This document shows, one piece after another, positions 24,430 to 36,060 of a stretch of DNA of 64,000 bases. Source of the DNA: Dipteris shenzhenensis. Lineage: Eukaryota > Polypodiophyta > Polypodiopsida > Gleicheniales. The notes under the pieces are model-generated. The model had not been told where the DNA came from. It did not search any database and saw nothing but the letters and a program-made list of their open reading frames with translations. Location: NCBI GenBank assembly GCA_047967505.1, contig CM106540.1; one strand, written 5' to 3'. Within the stretch, counting starts at the first letter, position 1, and the number at the start of each line of letters is the position of its first letter. Both the position numbers and the translations under genes were made by a program.

Positions 24430-27400
24430 ATAAACTGACTTACCAATCCAACAGCATAGCTCAAATCTAGCCTGGTAATAGTCATATAAATCAAACATCC
24501 TACTATGCATCTATACATAGTAGGGTCTTGCAGAAGCTCACCTGCATCTGCACTCAGCTTCACATTTTGCTCCAAAGGAACTGAAATAGGCTTACAGCCT
24601 GTCATCCCATATTTGGACAGCATGTCCAATCCATACTGCCTTTGCAAGAGCCGTATCCCACTTGGTGATCTAATCACCTCAATGCCCAAGAAATAACGTA
24701 GCTCTCCCAAATCCTTCATCTCAAACTTCTGCTTCAATAGCATTTTCACATGAAGGATATCTTCATCACTATCACCTGTGATGATCAAATCATCAACATA
24801 AATGACAAGCAGCATAATACCTTTCTCTGTTTTTCTCACATAAAGTGAGAAATTTGCCTTGGAAATCTGAAAGCCAATAGTGACAAGATACTGTCCTATC
24901 TTGTCAGACCATGCTCTAGGTGCTTGCTTCAAGCCATACAAGGCTTTCTTCAAGCTGCAAATGAACAGGATGAACATAACCTGGTGGGTGCTCTGTAAAG
25001 ATCTCTTCTTGCAAATCACCATGCAAGAAGGCATTCTTTACATCCATCTGATGTAAAGACCATCCCTTTGATGCAGCCATAGCAATGATTGCTCTTACAG
25101 TTGCCATCCTTCCAACCGGACTGAATGTTTCTTCATAATCAATGCCATATGTCTGTGCATACCCGTTGACAACTAATCTTGCCTTGTATCTGTCCACAGA
25201 ACCATCTGCATTGTGCTTCACCTTATAAACCCACTTACAGCCAATTGCATTCTTGTCTTTAGGCAAAGGCACCAATTCCCATGTAGCATTTGCTTCCAAG
25301 GCATCCATTTCTTCATCCATGGCTTTCTCCCATTTTTCTTTTCCCATGGCTTGCTCAAAAAAAGTGGGTTCTGGTTCCTGTATCACTTTGACCATATATG
25401 CATAATGAATGGCTGTAAGTCCATCATATTTCAGCTTATCCATAGGATACCTAGCTCTAGTAGACCTGTGCAAAATAGGCTCACTTCCAGATGCTCTCAA
25501 AACATCCCTGGTCTTCCTTACTCCAGGTGTAACAATAGAAGGAATACCCAACTCATCATCAATGCTCTGTTCTGAGCCACTGGATTCACCATTCACATAA
25601 GAGTGACCTACATTCACATCAAACATGGGCTGATCTACCTTCTCTTTTCCTTTTCGTGATACTTGCATACCACTATCTACATTGCTTTGAGGAGATTCTC
25701 CTGATCTCAATCTGCCTGTCCATGGCAAAATATGTGAATCACTGCTAGAGGACAATATAGGTCCACTAATATTTTGTGATTGCTATTGTGAATTATGTGC
25801 AGCATTACCGAGGCATTACCATTTTGTGCATCTACATCATCAATCACATTTACTGGTTTATACCAGCTGCTCATCTCATCAAAAACAACATCTCTACTCA
25901 CTATAAACTTATGAGTAGAAGGGTTACATCATCTATACCCTTTCTGCTACAGACAATAACCAATAAAGATGCACTTCTTAGCTTTTGGATCCAACTTGGA
26001 CCTCAACTCATCTGGCACATGAACATAGGCAATGCAACCAAAAATTTTCAAATGAGAAATCTCTGGTTTCCTACCTGTATACATCTCCTCTGGCGTCATG
26101 CCATGTATTGCTGCAGTGGGAGTCCTGTTCATTATGTAAACTACTATAGCAACTGCTTCAATCCAATAATAATCTCGTAGGTCTTTTTCATTTAGCATGG
26201 CCCGAGATACCTCTCCAATATGCTTGCTTTTCCTTTCTGCAAGTCCATTTTGCTGTGGGGTATGACTACATGAATATTGCTGCTTTATGCCATGCTCCTG
26301 CAGGAACCTTGCAAACTCATTTGAGAGGTACTCTCCGCCTCCATCTGACCTTAGACATTTTATTTGCAGGCCTGTTTCTTTTTCAACCATAGCTTTAAAA
26401 GCTTTGAAATGCCCAAACACTTCACTATTCTTTTTCATAAAATACACCCAAACTTTTCTGCTGTAGTCATCAATAAAAGTGACAAAATAATGACAACCTC
26501 CAATAGATGCAGCTTTAGTAGTCCACACATCAGAGTAGATTAATTCCAATGGCTTCTTACTCTCTTGAACATGTCTAGGAAATGGTTTCCTTGCCTGTTT
26601 TCCAAATTGACAGGCTTCACATACCTTATGCATTTCTACAACCTTGAATTTAGGCAATCCTGCAACAACATTTTGGGACTGCATTGATTTAAGTCATTGT
26701 ACATTAACACAACCAATGCATTTATGCCAAATATCAATATCTGCAACTACACCAGTCCCATGTGCAAACATTGTTGCACTCAATTCAGGCATGTCCGCAT
26801 CCAACATAAACATCCTTCCCTTCTTCTTTCCTTTTGCTATCAAGCGACCGTTATTTTTCATATCCTCAACAAAGCATCCATGAGGATTAAATCTAACCTG
26901 CAAGCCCTGCTCAACCATTTGACCAATAGAAACCAGGTTCTTAGTGATATTCGGGACATGAAATACATCAAACAGGTATTTCTCTTTCCCATCCTGCATA
27001 GACAAAGGAATTTTACCAATCTACACAATAGGATGTGCAGTCACTAGTCTCCACAAATCCTGGTCTTTCCATTTCCTTGCATCCTGCATCCATTCTGCAT
27101 GACTTGTCATGTGGTTTGATGCACTTGAGTCAACATACTACACATCATTGCTTTCTTCTGCACTTGTCACAGAATTGGTCATGTGCTGTACCATAAACAG
27201 ATGCTCATTTCTGTCATCACCCTGTCTACTAGAAAATGCATAATTCCCTTGCTGCAATTTTCCATTCATGATGTCATTCTACTTTTTATAGCAGTCTTTA
27301 GCCATATGACCCATTTTACCACAATAGTAGCATTCAACATTGCTGTTTGCATTTTGGCCTCTCTGCCATCCACCACGACCTCTTTGGCTCCCCCTGCCTC

Positions 27401-27684
27401 TAGAGTTACCATGTCCTCCTCCATAGGATTGGTTTTCTTGAGTTTGTTACATATTCTGATTTCTACCATAGCCTCCAGATCGGCCTACTCTACCTCTGCC
27501 TCTACTTCTTCCAGCATTTGAGTAGAAGATAGTTTCTTTTGAAGTTCCTCCTAAAGAAGATACACCACCATTTCTCTACTTTTTAGAAATTAGAAGAGCA
27601 AGCAACTCCCCATTTTTTCTAATTTTTCATGGACGGCAATGGATGTCCGGAACTGTGCATAATCCTTTCCTAGACCATTCAAGG
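24430..27684 (-). pseudogene. Copia element C: gag, protease, integrase and most of reverse transcriptase
   Basis: Minus-strand copia polyprotein reading from 27684 downward: late gag (LNGLGKDYAQFRTSIAVHEK), Gly/Arg-rich linker, intact zinc knuckle (CYYCGKMGHMAKDC, about 27310), protease motif DSSASNHMT (Gly to Ser), GAG-pre-integrase (26694-27005), integrase (25947-26684, with FIDDYSRKVWVYF, LRSDGGGEYLS, HTPQQNGLAERK) and reverse transcriptase (24430-25755, [19 protein letters not shown], intact YVDDL). It is broken by a frameshift near 24960 and several stops. It begins at 27685 against an LTR of family A and stops at 24430 at SQFM; its continuation (APRKLHLDVARCILRYVKS) lies in plus orientation at 29929. 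Confidence 0.92.
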
Positions 27685-28407
27685 TGTAAGAAAATAATAC
27701 GTTTGTGCTCAACAGATAACAAGATCTCATATGCAAGAGAGAAAACAATATAGTATGGAGAATAAAAAATTTGATTACTGTAGAACTGATACAATAGATG
27801 GCGCTACCTCCCAACTGTGCGCTCCTGTGAAAGAAGCTTCGATGGCATGCTGGAAATAGTGGAAGACGGAGGCTGAATGCTAAGGAATAAGGGTTGCTAT
27901 AGCTAGTGATGAAATGGGCTTCACAAGCTTGCTCTTATATAGCCACCAGTCGTAGTCGGTTAGGCTCAATTGGGTGGCCGACCCAGTCCGCCCAAAATGA
28001 TCGATTGGGGGTCAGAATAGGCCACCGACCATACGATAGGACCGGTGTGCAAAATAGAGCAACTAACCTACGGTCCCCATTTGGCCTAGAGCCATCCGGG
28101 ATCATGTGAGGCTCTAAACAGGCCTCGCAACCCGAGAGTGGGCTACCTCGAGAAATGCTCCTTCTACCCTCAATGCGGTCAGTCAAGGGATGTCTTCCCG
28201 CACTTGCATGTAGCCTAGTTGGCAGTGTGCCAACTCTATCTGAAGCTGTCTAGCCATCAAGCCACACATGGCCCCCATTTGGTGTCCAAACCAAGACCTA
28301 CCGGATAATCGAGCTACTCAAATGCCTTCTCCTCATATGGGGGGCTTACAAGTAGAGTTAGCTAGTTCCCGCGTAGTTACATGAGAGTGGAGCATTCATA
28401 TCTAACT
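27685..28407 (-). repeat. 3' LTR of copia element A2
   Basis: About 723 bp, a clear relative of the LTR at 4270-4999, with the same TATATAAG box (near 27930, minus). Its inner side has the family polypurine tract (28408-28420). Its outer end abuts element C gag codons directly, as expected for an insertion into C. Confidence 0.9.
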
Positions 28408-28420
28408 CCCCCCCTCAATG
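28408..28420 (-). other. Polypurine tract of copia element A2
   Basis: Purine run on the minus strand directly before the 3' LTR, as in A1. Confidence 0.65.
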
Positions 28421-28437
28421 TCCACCCACAAGTGAAC

Positions 28438-29928
28438 CTACTTTTTTGGCCCAATGCCAAGTCGATGAAGATGCCTCTCCAGCAAGTCTCTTCCAAGAGC
28501 CTTTGTGAAGATGTCTGTAGCATTCTCTATAGTCAGACAATACACCAAGTCGACCTCTCCATCCATGATGAGCTCGTGTACAAAGTGATATTGAATCTCA
28601 ATGTGTTTTGTGTGAGCGTGGAACACCAGTTCTTTGCAATCACCATGTAACTCTGATTGTCACATGATAACTGCATAGGCTTCTTCTGCACTGCACCCCT
28701 GTCCCTCGAAATCCTCCTCAACCACACTGCCTTGCAAGAAGCAAAGCATGCAGATTTGTACTCGGCCTTGGTAGAAGAAAGAGCAACTGTGGGTTGCTTC
28801 TTGCTGACCCATGACACAACTCCAGATCCAAGTGAGAAACAGTACCCTGTCACTGTATCTCCTACTATCCATGTCTCCTGCCCAATCTGAGTCATAGAAT
28901 CCGGTCAAGATGTTGCCCTTGGTATAGGTGATGCCATAATCAAGTGTGCCTTTGATGTATTTCAGCACCCGCATCCCTGCCCTCCAATGGTTCTCCCGGG
29001 GCTTATTGGAAAACCTGCTTAGTACACCAGTTGCAAAGCTGATGTCCGACCGTGTGTTGCACAGGTAGATCAAGCTGCCCACAAGCCTTCTGTACTTTGC
29101 TTTGTCCACCAGTGGTGATGAATACTCCTTTGAGAGCTTCGCGTCTACCTCCATAGGGGTACCATTTGTCTTGCACTCAGCCATGCCAAATGCCTTTAGT
29201 ATCTCTCCAGCATACTTTAGCTATGAAATGAAGATCTGTTTCGGCTCCTGCCAAACTTCAATCCCCAAATAAAAATGTATCAATCTGAGGTCTATCATTT
29301 CAAACTCTCTTCCTAGCAAATGCTTTGTCTGCGAGATCTTCTCTTCATGGTTCCCTGTTATGACAAGGCCATCCACATAAAGGACCACGATCATACACCT
29401 GCCTCCTTCTCTGAAGGTATATAAATTTGCATCAGATGGGCTCCTCCTGAACCCGTTTTGCAAAAAGTAGGCATCAATTGTCTGGTACCACGCTCATGGC
29501 GCCTGTTTCAGCCTGTGAAGTGCCTTCTTGAGTTTGCAGACTTTTTCTAAACCGGGGATCTCAAAACCTGGTGGTTGTTCCACGTATACCTCGTCCTTGA
29601 GATCTCCATTTAGAAAGGCGGATTTCACATCCATCTGAAACACGGGCCAACTTCCCTGGGCAGCTAAAGCCAAAACACTACGAATTGTGGTTAGTCAAGC
29701 TGTGGGAGCGAGAGTATCTTGATAATCAAAACCATGTACCTGTGCACATCCTTTTGCCATGAGCCGAGCCTTGTACTTATCCAACGTGCCATCAGACTTG
29801 TACTTGATCTTGTTCACCCACTTGGTTTCGATTACCTTGCGTTTTGGTGGTCGATCCACAAGGTCCCAAGTGTTGTTCTTCATTATGGAGCCATACTCCG
29901 ACTGCATAGCCTCCATCCACCTATCGGC
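28438..29928 (-). pseudogene. Family A copia fragment (A2): reverse transcriptase and RNase H
   Basis: Minus-strand relative of A1 385-1890: reverse transcriptase (29221-29928, active site YVDGL instead of YVDDL), connection and RNase H (28438-29184), ending LHRLGIGPKK at 28438 as in A1. It begins at 29928 with DRWMEAMQSEYGSIMKNN, exactly the segment that should follow the plus-strand A fragment ending at 24429. Several frameshifts; not functional. Confidence 0.9.
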
Positions 29929-30530
29929 TCCAAGGAAACTGCATTTGGATGTGGCTAGATGCATACTTAGGTATGTGAAGTCCACATTGCAGTATGGACT
30001 ATTTTATGAGACTGGGGTACAGATATAGTTGCATGGATACACTGATGCTGATTGGGCTAGTAGTATTTCTGATAGATGATCTACCAGTGGTGGATATGTG
30101 TTCTCTTTTGGGAGTGCTGCAGTCACTTGGAGCAACAAGAAACAGCCTACAGTTGCCTTGTCGAGCAAAGAGGCTGAGTACAGGGGTGCAGCAATGGCTG
30201 CATGTGAGGTAGCTTGGTTGCATAAGCCTTTTTATGATATGCATCAGTCTACAGATGGGCCAATTGTCATTTATTATGACAACATGAGCAATATACACTT
30301 GGCAATATACACTTGGCAAATGACCTAGTTTATCATGCTAGAACAAAGCTCATTGAGGTGCATTATCACTATGTGTGGGAGAAGGTTTTACTAGGTCTTA
30401 TTGATCTAGTTTATGTCAGCACAGAGGATCAGGTAGCTGACATATTCACGAAGGCATTGGGCACAGAGAAGCTGTGCAAGTTCAAAAACCTACTTGGCGT
30501 GCAGGAATTGGGATTGAGCTCGAGGGGGAG
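29929..30530 (+). pseudogene. Copia element C: RNase H end
   Basis: Plus-strand RNase H of copia type: APRKLHLDVARCILRYVKST, GYTDADWASS, KKQPTVALSSKEAEYRGAA, then VADIFTKALGTEKL, and a frame that runs through the polypurine tract (about 30513-30530) into the LTR. It fits, at residue level, as the continuation of the minus-strand C reverse transcriptase ending at 24430. A 14-bp tandem duplication (ATATACACTTGGCA, about 30290-30317) shifts the frame. Confidence 0.88.
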
Positions 30531-30890
30531 TGTTGAGATATTGAGCTCCACTTGTGATATGCCAAGGTGACCGTTGTGCATTTATGTCACCAACTTGTTA
30601 GCTGCAGATGTGGTTGGTACACTGCCCATGAATAATAGCTAGATGACAGCTATCCTTATGTACTCTATAGTTCGTGGCTCAGTTAGTATGCCACCTTAGT
30701 TAGTTGAGTTTGGTTTGGACCCACATATAGGGTTCTTCTATTTCTTTGTACTAGAGTTCTTTTGGCTTTCTCAACTAAGAAGAGGAAAACTGTTTTCAGC
30801 CTCCACCTTTGTGTGTATTCCACCATTGTGTATGTGAGAAAGCTGCAAGTGAGACTCCTTCCTTCTCTCCCACTATCTTTACATAGTGAA
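30531..30890 (+). repeat. 3' LTR of copia element C (end uncertain)
   Basis: Starts TGTTGAGATATTGAGCTCC directly after a GAGGGGGAG purine tract. No partner LTR is present here because the 5' part of C is missing, and the segment appears to run into the leader of element D near 30890, so the end is approximate. Confidence 0.6.
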
Positions 30891-30894
30891 GGCT

Positions 30895-31057
30895 GGTGGG
30901 TGAATGCTCAAGGCCTGGATTGTTGGTGCAATAGCAGCTATTGAAATCGAGCTGCTTCCTATTGACCCGCTTCTTGTTGCCATCACTCTGTATGCTGTTG
31001 AAGCACTCGCCTCTCTTCTATTCTTCGATCCTTAGAGCTGCCTGGGCTCTAGTACCA
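30895..31057 (-). pseudogene. Copia element D leader and gag start, truncated
   Basis: On the minus strand, from the primer site at 31044-31057 (TGGTACTAGAGCCC, a slightly altered initiator-Met type) the sequence runs through a short leader to an ATG giving MATRSGSIGSSSISIAAIAP, then meets the C LTR. Only the very start of gag remains. Confidence 0.5.
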
Positions 31058-31641
31058 TGTTAAATTACTAGTGCAATGAAACAGAAACTGAACAAAGAAT
31101 AGAGAGTACACAGCAAACTGGAGAGGAATAAACTTTTCCTTCAATACTGATGTAGTACAGATGATGGCTCCGTCCACCCATACGCTCCCAGAGTGGAGCT
31201 TAGATGGCAATCTAGACAGATACTAGGTGAAGAGCTACTAACTGGAAGATTTGATCTGATCTGAACTGATTTGATACAATGGACTGGGGAGGTCGCCTCT
31301 TTATAGCTATGAGGGTGCTAGTCAGTTCAATGTAGTCAGTGGAGTCAACCAATCGACCTATTCGGTGGAGCCGACCAGTCAACCTAGTCAGTGGAACCGA
31401 CTAGTCGTCCATGGAATATTCAAGGAATATTCCCTATATCATCACAAGAATAAGGGGCTGCCACACAATCACCTTTCTACCATCAATAGTCTCATTGATA
31501 GACCTCATCTGACATGCAAGCCAGGATCCATCCAGTGTCCCAGGCTCACACATGGCTTCTCCTCATATGGGGGCCGTACAACTTGAGCACCTTGGACCAC
31601 TGGTGGTTACTAGGAGGGTGGGGCATTGAGCATATCTAACA
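31058..31641 (-). repeat. 5' LTR of copia element D
   Basis: 584-bp TG...CA segment on the minus strand (TGTTAGATATGCTCAATGCCC... to ...TTTAACA) with TATAAAG near 31290. Its outer end is similar to the family A LTR, so D is a related subfamily. Its other LTR and pol are absent. Confidence 0.75.
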
Positions 31642-31674
31642 CATCCCTCATGGGGGTTTCATTTTGACAAAGGT

Positions 31675-32228
31675 TTGGAGGGGATGTAAATCTCAAGAGA
31701 TCATTGGCGAATAGTTGTGGATATGTCAATTGATGATTGAATCTCATACATGGACTTTGGATTGGCACAACGCTTACATGTTTTCCTAGAACTAATTGGC
31801 TAATATAGTAAGACTAATGCATGGGTCTCATTTGGCACTACATGGAAGGTGGCAACCATGATTCTAGCATGGTGGTCTACTTGGCTCCTATTTGCATGGG
31901 AAGATGGTAGTATTCTCTTGTTTTTCACCATGGGTATGGTGAGTTATTTTATGACTTTGATGAGAGTGGTGTGGATGACTCTACTCTTGTGGTAATATTA
32001 GGTGTAGTTCTCATAGATGTTGTGGAAGTCTTTATTAGAGTATTTGCCCCTTTTGATTCTAGAAAAAAATGGAGTAACACTAACCCTTGAGTTGTTTGGA
32101 GTTTGTGCCAATTTTTAAGTCAATTTTACAATGTTTTGTCATTGATAGGGTGGAATAATATTTCATGTGGTGGTTTCATATGACGCATGTCAAATTCTAG
32201 TTCATGATTGTGGAAGTTGTGGGGGGGG

Positions 32229-32288
<60 letters not shown>

Positions 32289-32804
32289 GGGTAGTGGGGG
32301 TGGGTCTGAATGATGAATATTTAGAGTTTGTCTTTCATTTTGTATTAGAGCTGGTCATGAAGAGGACCCATGGGAATCTTGTAGAGAAGTCTTAAATTGC
32401 ATGAGAGTCTTTTGTGATATCAAGCATCAGCTAAGAGGTGAGTTATCATGAGGGTCCATCTGATGTGGTTTGAAAACTTCCAACTATGAGATGTCTAAGT
32501 GTTTTTAGGAGTAAATTGAGTGATCGAGGCTACCATAGTTGGTTAGCAAACATCAATAATGTGAGAAAGATGATTATGGAATACAATAGAAATAACTTTA
32601 CATTATGGTGGCTTTTGACTAGACTTTACTTGATAGATTAGGGCTTGTGGGGAAATAACTTTGCATTGTGGTAGCTTTTGACTAGACTTTACTTGATAGA
32701 TTAGGGCTTGTGGGGGATCGTCTCTGGCACAAAAAAGAAGTTACAATAGAAAACAAATAAGATTGTCACTAGGGAGCAAAAGAATGAATTAATATAGGGA
32801 TATT
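31675..32804 (+). repeat. Segmental duplication copy M, left part
   Basis: Matches copy L from about 9130 onward and, further left, copy R (rc of about 51890-52310). It contains a long GA microsatellite (32231-32285). It is separated from the right part of M (39481-41840) by LTR element F. The segment 31675-32110 is itself related to 40310-40740 within M, indicating internal duplication. Confidence 0.75.
32231..32285. repeat. GA microsatellite in copy M
   Basis: An uninterrupted (GA)n tract of about 54 bp, the longest of the homologous tracts in L, M and R. Confidence 0.95.
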
Positions 32805-32974
32805 TGATAGCGAAAGTGAGAGAGGGAGGAGTGCACATGATATAGCTACCTGTACACTAAGTGTATTGAAAATGAACATGAAGATATACATGTGAACCCC
32901 TTAGGGTTAGGGTTTGCCCCTATGCCCTATGTGGATAGCCCTATGTGGATAGTGCAATTACACTATCTTAAACA
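32805..32974 (-). repeat. 3' LTR of element F
   Basis: 170 bp, TG...CA on both strands' ends (minus TGTTTAAGATAG... to ...CGCTATCA). Matches 39313-39480. Confidence 0.85.
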
Positions 32975-33818
32975 GCCCCTCTTAAATTGCACTAGAGGGT
33001 GCATGTACAAGACCTATTTGTGGATTTTGTTTGGTGCATATGATAGCATCCAAAACTGAAAAGAAATCAGAGTACTATGTGCATATGTGAGCAGAGTGAC
33101 TACATAGAGGAAGCATATACAATGAGTACAACTTACGACATCCTGTACATATCATGGATTTCCCCCTCTTAAGTTGTGGGTCATCCTTAGACTTTGGGAA
33201 TAAAACCCATAAGATAGGCCAAAGGGAAGAGAAAGGAAATATGCAAAAAGTCAAGTCCACCTAGATCAAAGACTAGTTGGTCAAAAGATGACTGCGTGTA
33301 TGGTTGCATGTTGAACATGTCAAGGCTTAACATGTCATAAGTTGCCATGTACTATGCAACAGCTATGTGGAAGAGGCATCCAGATGTGAGGCTAGTGGAT
33401 GTAGCTATGGCGATATGATCCAGTAGGTTGCGACATACAAGGGTGTCACCAACCCAAAAGACTGATAGCAATGTGCAAGGTATGTTGCAATAGAACTATA
33501 ATATATATCGAATGATGTGGGGTCAAAGAAGACTGCATATTCAAGGTGGACAGAGTGATCTAGGGGCTGAAAATCTGGGGCCAAAGGTGTAGGTGTGATA
33601 CGCTACTATGCTAATGGAAGAGACCCATAATAACGACAAGGTACGGCAACGTGTCAAACCTATATGCTCAACTATCATGAGTTGAAGGTCATCTGATGTG
33701 TGCATGGCTAAACATCCATTGGCATGGGATGTAGGATCTGTCATAGGCTCGAGTTGACAGTGTAAAGTCCTAGAAGCTTAAAATACAACTGAAATGCATA
33801 AGATCTCCCTGAAGCATA

Positions 33819-34114
33819 TGGACAAATTGATGTAATGGGATCTAGAGTCCTAAGGTCTAAGGTTGTGAGTGTGTGAACACATGGTGTGCCAAGATAGGTG
33901 TGAGTAGGTGTGATTGAGTGAATCTAGGTGTGTGGTGTGTGATTGAGAGGATCATGGAACTGATTGAGAGATTTGTGGATCGAGATGCTCTACTGAGCTC
34001 ACATGTGATGTCACTATACTAGATGTAACTGGAGCCTATATATTGGGCCTGTCTCTCTTGAATAATCTCTCTCTCTTTTGCTTCACTTGCTCAATCTTTC
34101 TTGCAACTCCAACA
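33819..34114 (+). repeat. 5' LTR of element E
   Basis: 296-bp TG...CA repeat that matches 35773-36055 with small indels. Confidence 0.88.
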
Positions 34115-34948
34115 TGTGGTATCAGAGCCTTGGTTCACTCTCCTTGAGACCTCCTTGAGTGCCATGTCATCATCTTCTTCCTCACACTCTCTTCTTCTCC
34201 ATTTTCTCCTCTTTTGAGTAGAATTTCCAAGCGCTTGTTCTCCCAATGTAGGCAACCATTGTCCAAACCCTTTCAGCCATAGATTCCCCTCATAGGCGCA
34301 CTTCCACTCTAGAGGGTTTTTGGAAATTGTCTTTCTACATCCCATGCTTACACTCGCCCTATCTCGCGCCATTTCCAATGATATAGCTTGCTAGAGCCAC
34401 CATTTCAAAAATGGTATGAGGTGCATTTAGGCGACCCTATGGGCTATCTGTGATGCTGGTGAATTTTGAGAGCAAATGGTCAAGGGAATGAGGAGAAACT
34501 AAGGAAAAAAACCAGTCAGGTTTTGAAAAAGACATGTTTTTGGAGGTGGAGAAGATGATGCTGCCCCTGGAGGTGTGAAGCTTCATTTAGTTTGAGACTT
34601 GCACTGAGTCTTCTACTTCCAAGTACCTTTTATTGAGTAGCAAATTCCCTCTACTTGATGCTTTGTGGAGTGAGGTAGCAACCCTCTAAAGTTCCTCTAT
34701 TTTCTGCAAGCATTTCTAGACTATTTTTGAAGCTTGATGCTACACTAAATGCTAAGGTGATGCTTGAGGAGTTAAAGTACAGATCAAACATTTAGAGATT
34801 TCTTTTTCAATTATGAGAGTGCTCTTTGAAGTTCAATTGAATGCATTTTTCATCTTTTATATTGACGTTATGATACTTTGAAGTGGATTTCAAGTCATAC
34901 TATCTTGTTGACTAGTTGACTAGTGTGGGTTGACTATGATGAGCTTTC

Positions 34949-35506
34949 ATGAAGGAAGAATATATCATGGCTTGCATGATGATTTCCAATGGATATGATT
35001 GGAACAAAGGTTTCAACTACAACCATTATGATTCTTATTTTAAAGATGCCTTAGTTATGGTTTCAGTATCTTTCATGATGTATGAAATGTACTTGTATTT
35101 GGTTGACTATACCTTGCCATACAATCATGACCACCTCTTATACACGAGTAGACACTACCCTTGCATGACAAGTAAGACCCTCTTCAATCCATATGATTCA
35201 CAAAATGTTTTTAAGGATTTGACACTCAAAGAAGGTGAAGGACTACAAGGATCTTGTATTGTAGAATATGGACAAGATACATTAAAGAGTGTAGAGAAGG
35301 ACAAAGAGCAAAGGAGTTACAAGATTGGCTACACTAAGAACCTCTCCAATGACAATGAACCTCACACTATGGTATCTTGGAAGAGGAGAAGGAAAAGGAC
35401 AAGATATGCCATCAAAGGGGGGTATTTCCCCACATCTTCCACTTCGAATGTTTTTGTGTGTGTGGTCAATAAGGGTTCTCTGCCTTGGGATGTCCCCCTC
35501 AAATGA
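34949..35506 (+). CDS. Unrecognised 185-aa ORF inside element E
   Basis: An open frame occupying a third of the interior of LTR element E, starting ATG at 34949. I do not recognise it: no zinc knuckle, no DSG protease motif, no RT or integrase motif. Visible features are an N-terminal half rich in Met, Tyr and Asp/Asn (NGYDWNKGFNYNHYDSYF; YEMYLYLVDY), a charged middle (LKSVEKDKEQRSYKIGYTKN) and a basic patch (WKRRRKRTR near residue 144). It could be a degenerate gag, a captured host fragment, or a chance frame; being open over 185 codons in otherwise stop-rich surroundings is the only argument for coding. Confidence 0.4.
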   Translation: MKEEYIMACMMISNGYDWNKGFNYNHYDSYFKDALVMVSVSFMMYEMYLYLVDYTLPYNHDHLLYTSRHYPCMTSKTLFNPYDSQNVFKDLTLKEGEGLQGSCIVEYGQDTLKSVEKDKEQRSYKIGYTKNLSNDNEPHTMVSWKRRRKRTRYAIKGGYFPTSSTSNVFVCVVNKGSLPWDVPLK

Positions 35507-35772
35507 TTGTTAGTCTTATTTGTTACCTTGTTGGATCTAAGGGCATTCCCATGCATAGTCATTGTCTATCTCCCAATTGTAAACCAACAAACCAAAGTCA
35601 GAGTGAGATCATGTTGGGATGAGGATGCCCAAATGAGTCTACTGTCTACTGATGCAACTAGAGTGAGTACCAGGTTGTGGATCATATGTGTTTCCACTAG
35701 AGCTGCGCAAGTCCCATGAAGTTTCCCATGGACTACTGCTTGGGTTGAGGTCATCAATTTGTGGGGGGGGTA

Positions 35773-36055
35773 TGAAGGACAAATTGATGTAATGGGATCT
35801 AGAGTCCTAAGGTCTAAGGTTGTGAGTGTGTGAACACATGGTGTCAGTAGATGTGATGGAGTGAATCTAGGTGTGTAGTGTGTGATTGAGAGAATCATGG
35901 AATTGATTGAGAGATTTGTGGATCTAAATGCTCTGCTGAGCTCACATGTGATGTCACTACTGGATGTAACTGGAGCCTATATATTGGGCCTATCTCTCTT
36001 GAATAAACTCTCTCTTTTTTGCTTCACTTGCTCAAACCTTCTTGCAACTCCAACA
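35773..36055 (+). repeat. 3' LTR of element E
   Basis: 283-bp partner of 33819-34114, preceded by the purine tract and followed by ACATA. Confidence 0.88.
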
Positions 36056-36060
36056 ACATA

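Larger units (their letters stand above)
33819..36055 (+). mobile_element. Non-autonomous LTR retrotransposon E (2.2 kb) nested in F
   Basis: Plus-strand element with LTRs at 33819-34114 and 35773-36055, a primer site TGGTATCAGAGCC at 34117-34129, and a purine tract (TTGTGGGGGGGG) just before the 3' LTR. Flanks GCATA (33814-33818) and ACATA (36056-36060) are a 5-bp duplication with one mismatch. The interior is about 1.66 kb and lacks recognisable gag or pol; its largest ORF is 34949-35506. It is nested inside F and therefore younger than F. LTR TATA-like TATATATT lies near 34028. Confidence 0.88.

Noticed and set aside
29929-30530. RNase H fragment as the missing 3' end of copia element B
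   Set aside because: It lies on the same strand as B, but its start (APRKLHLDVARC) continues element C (SQFM) at residue level, and the inversion accounts for both junctions.
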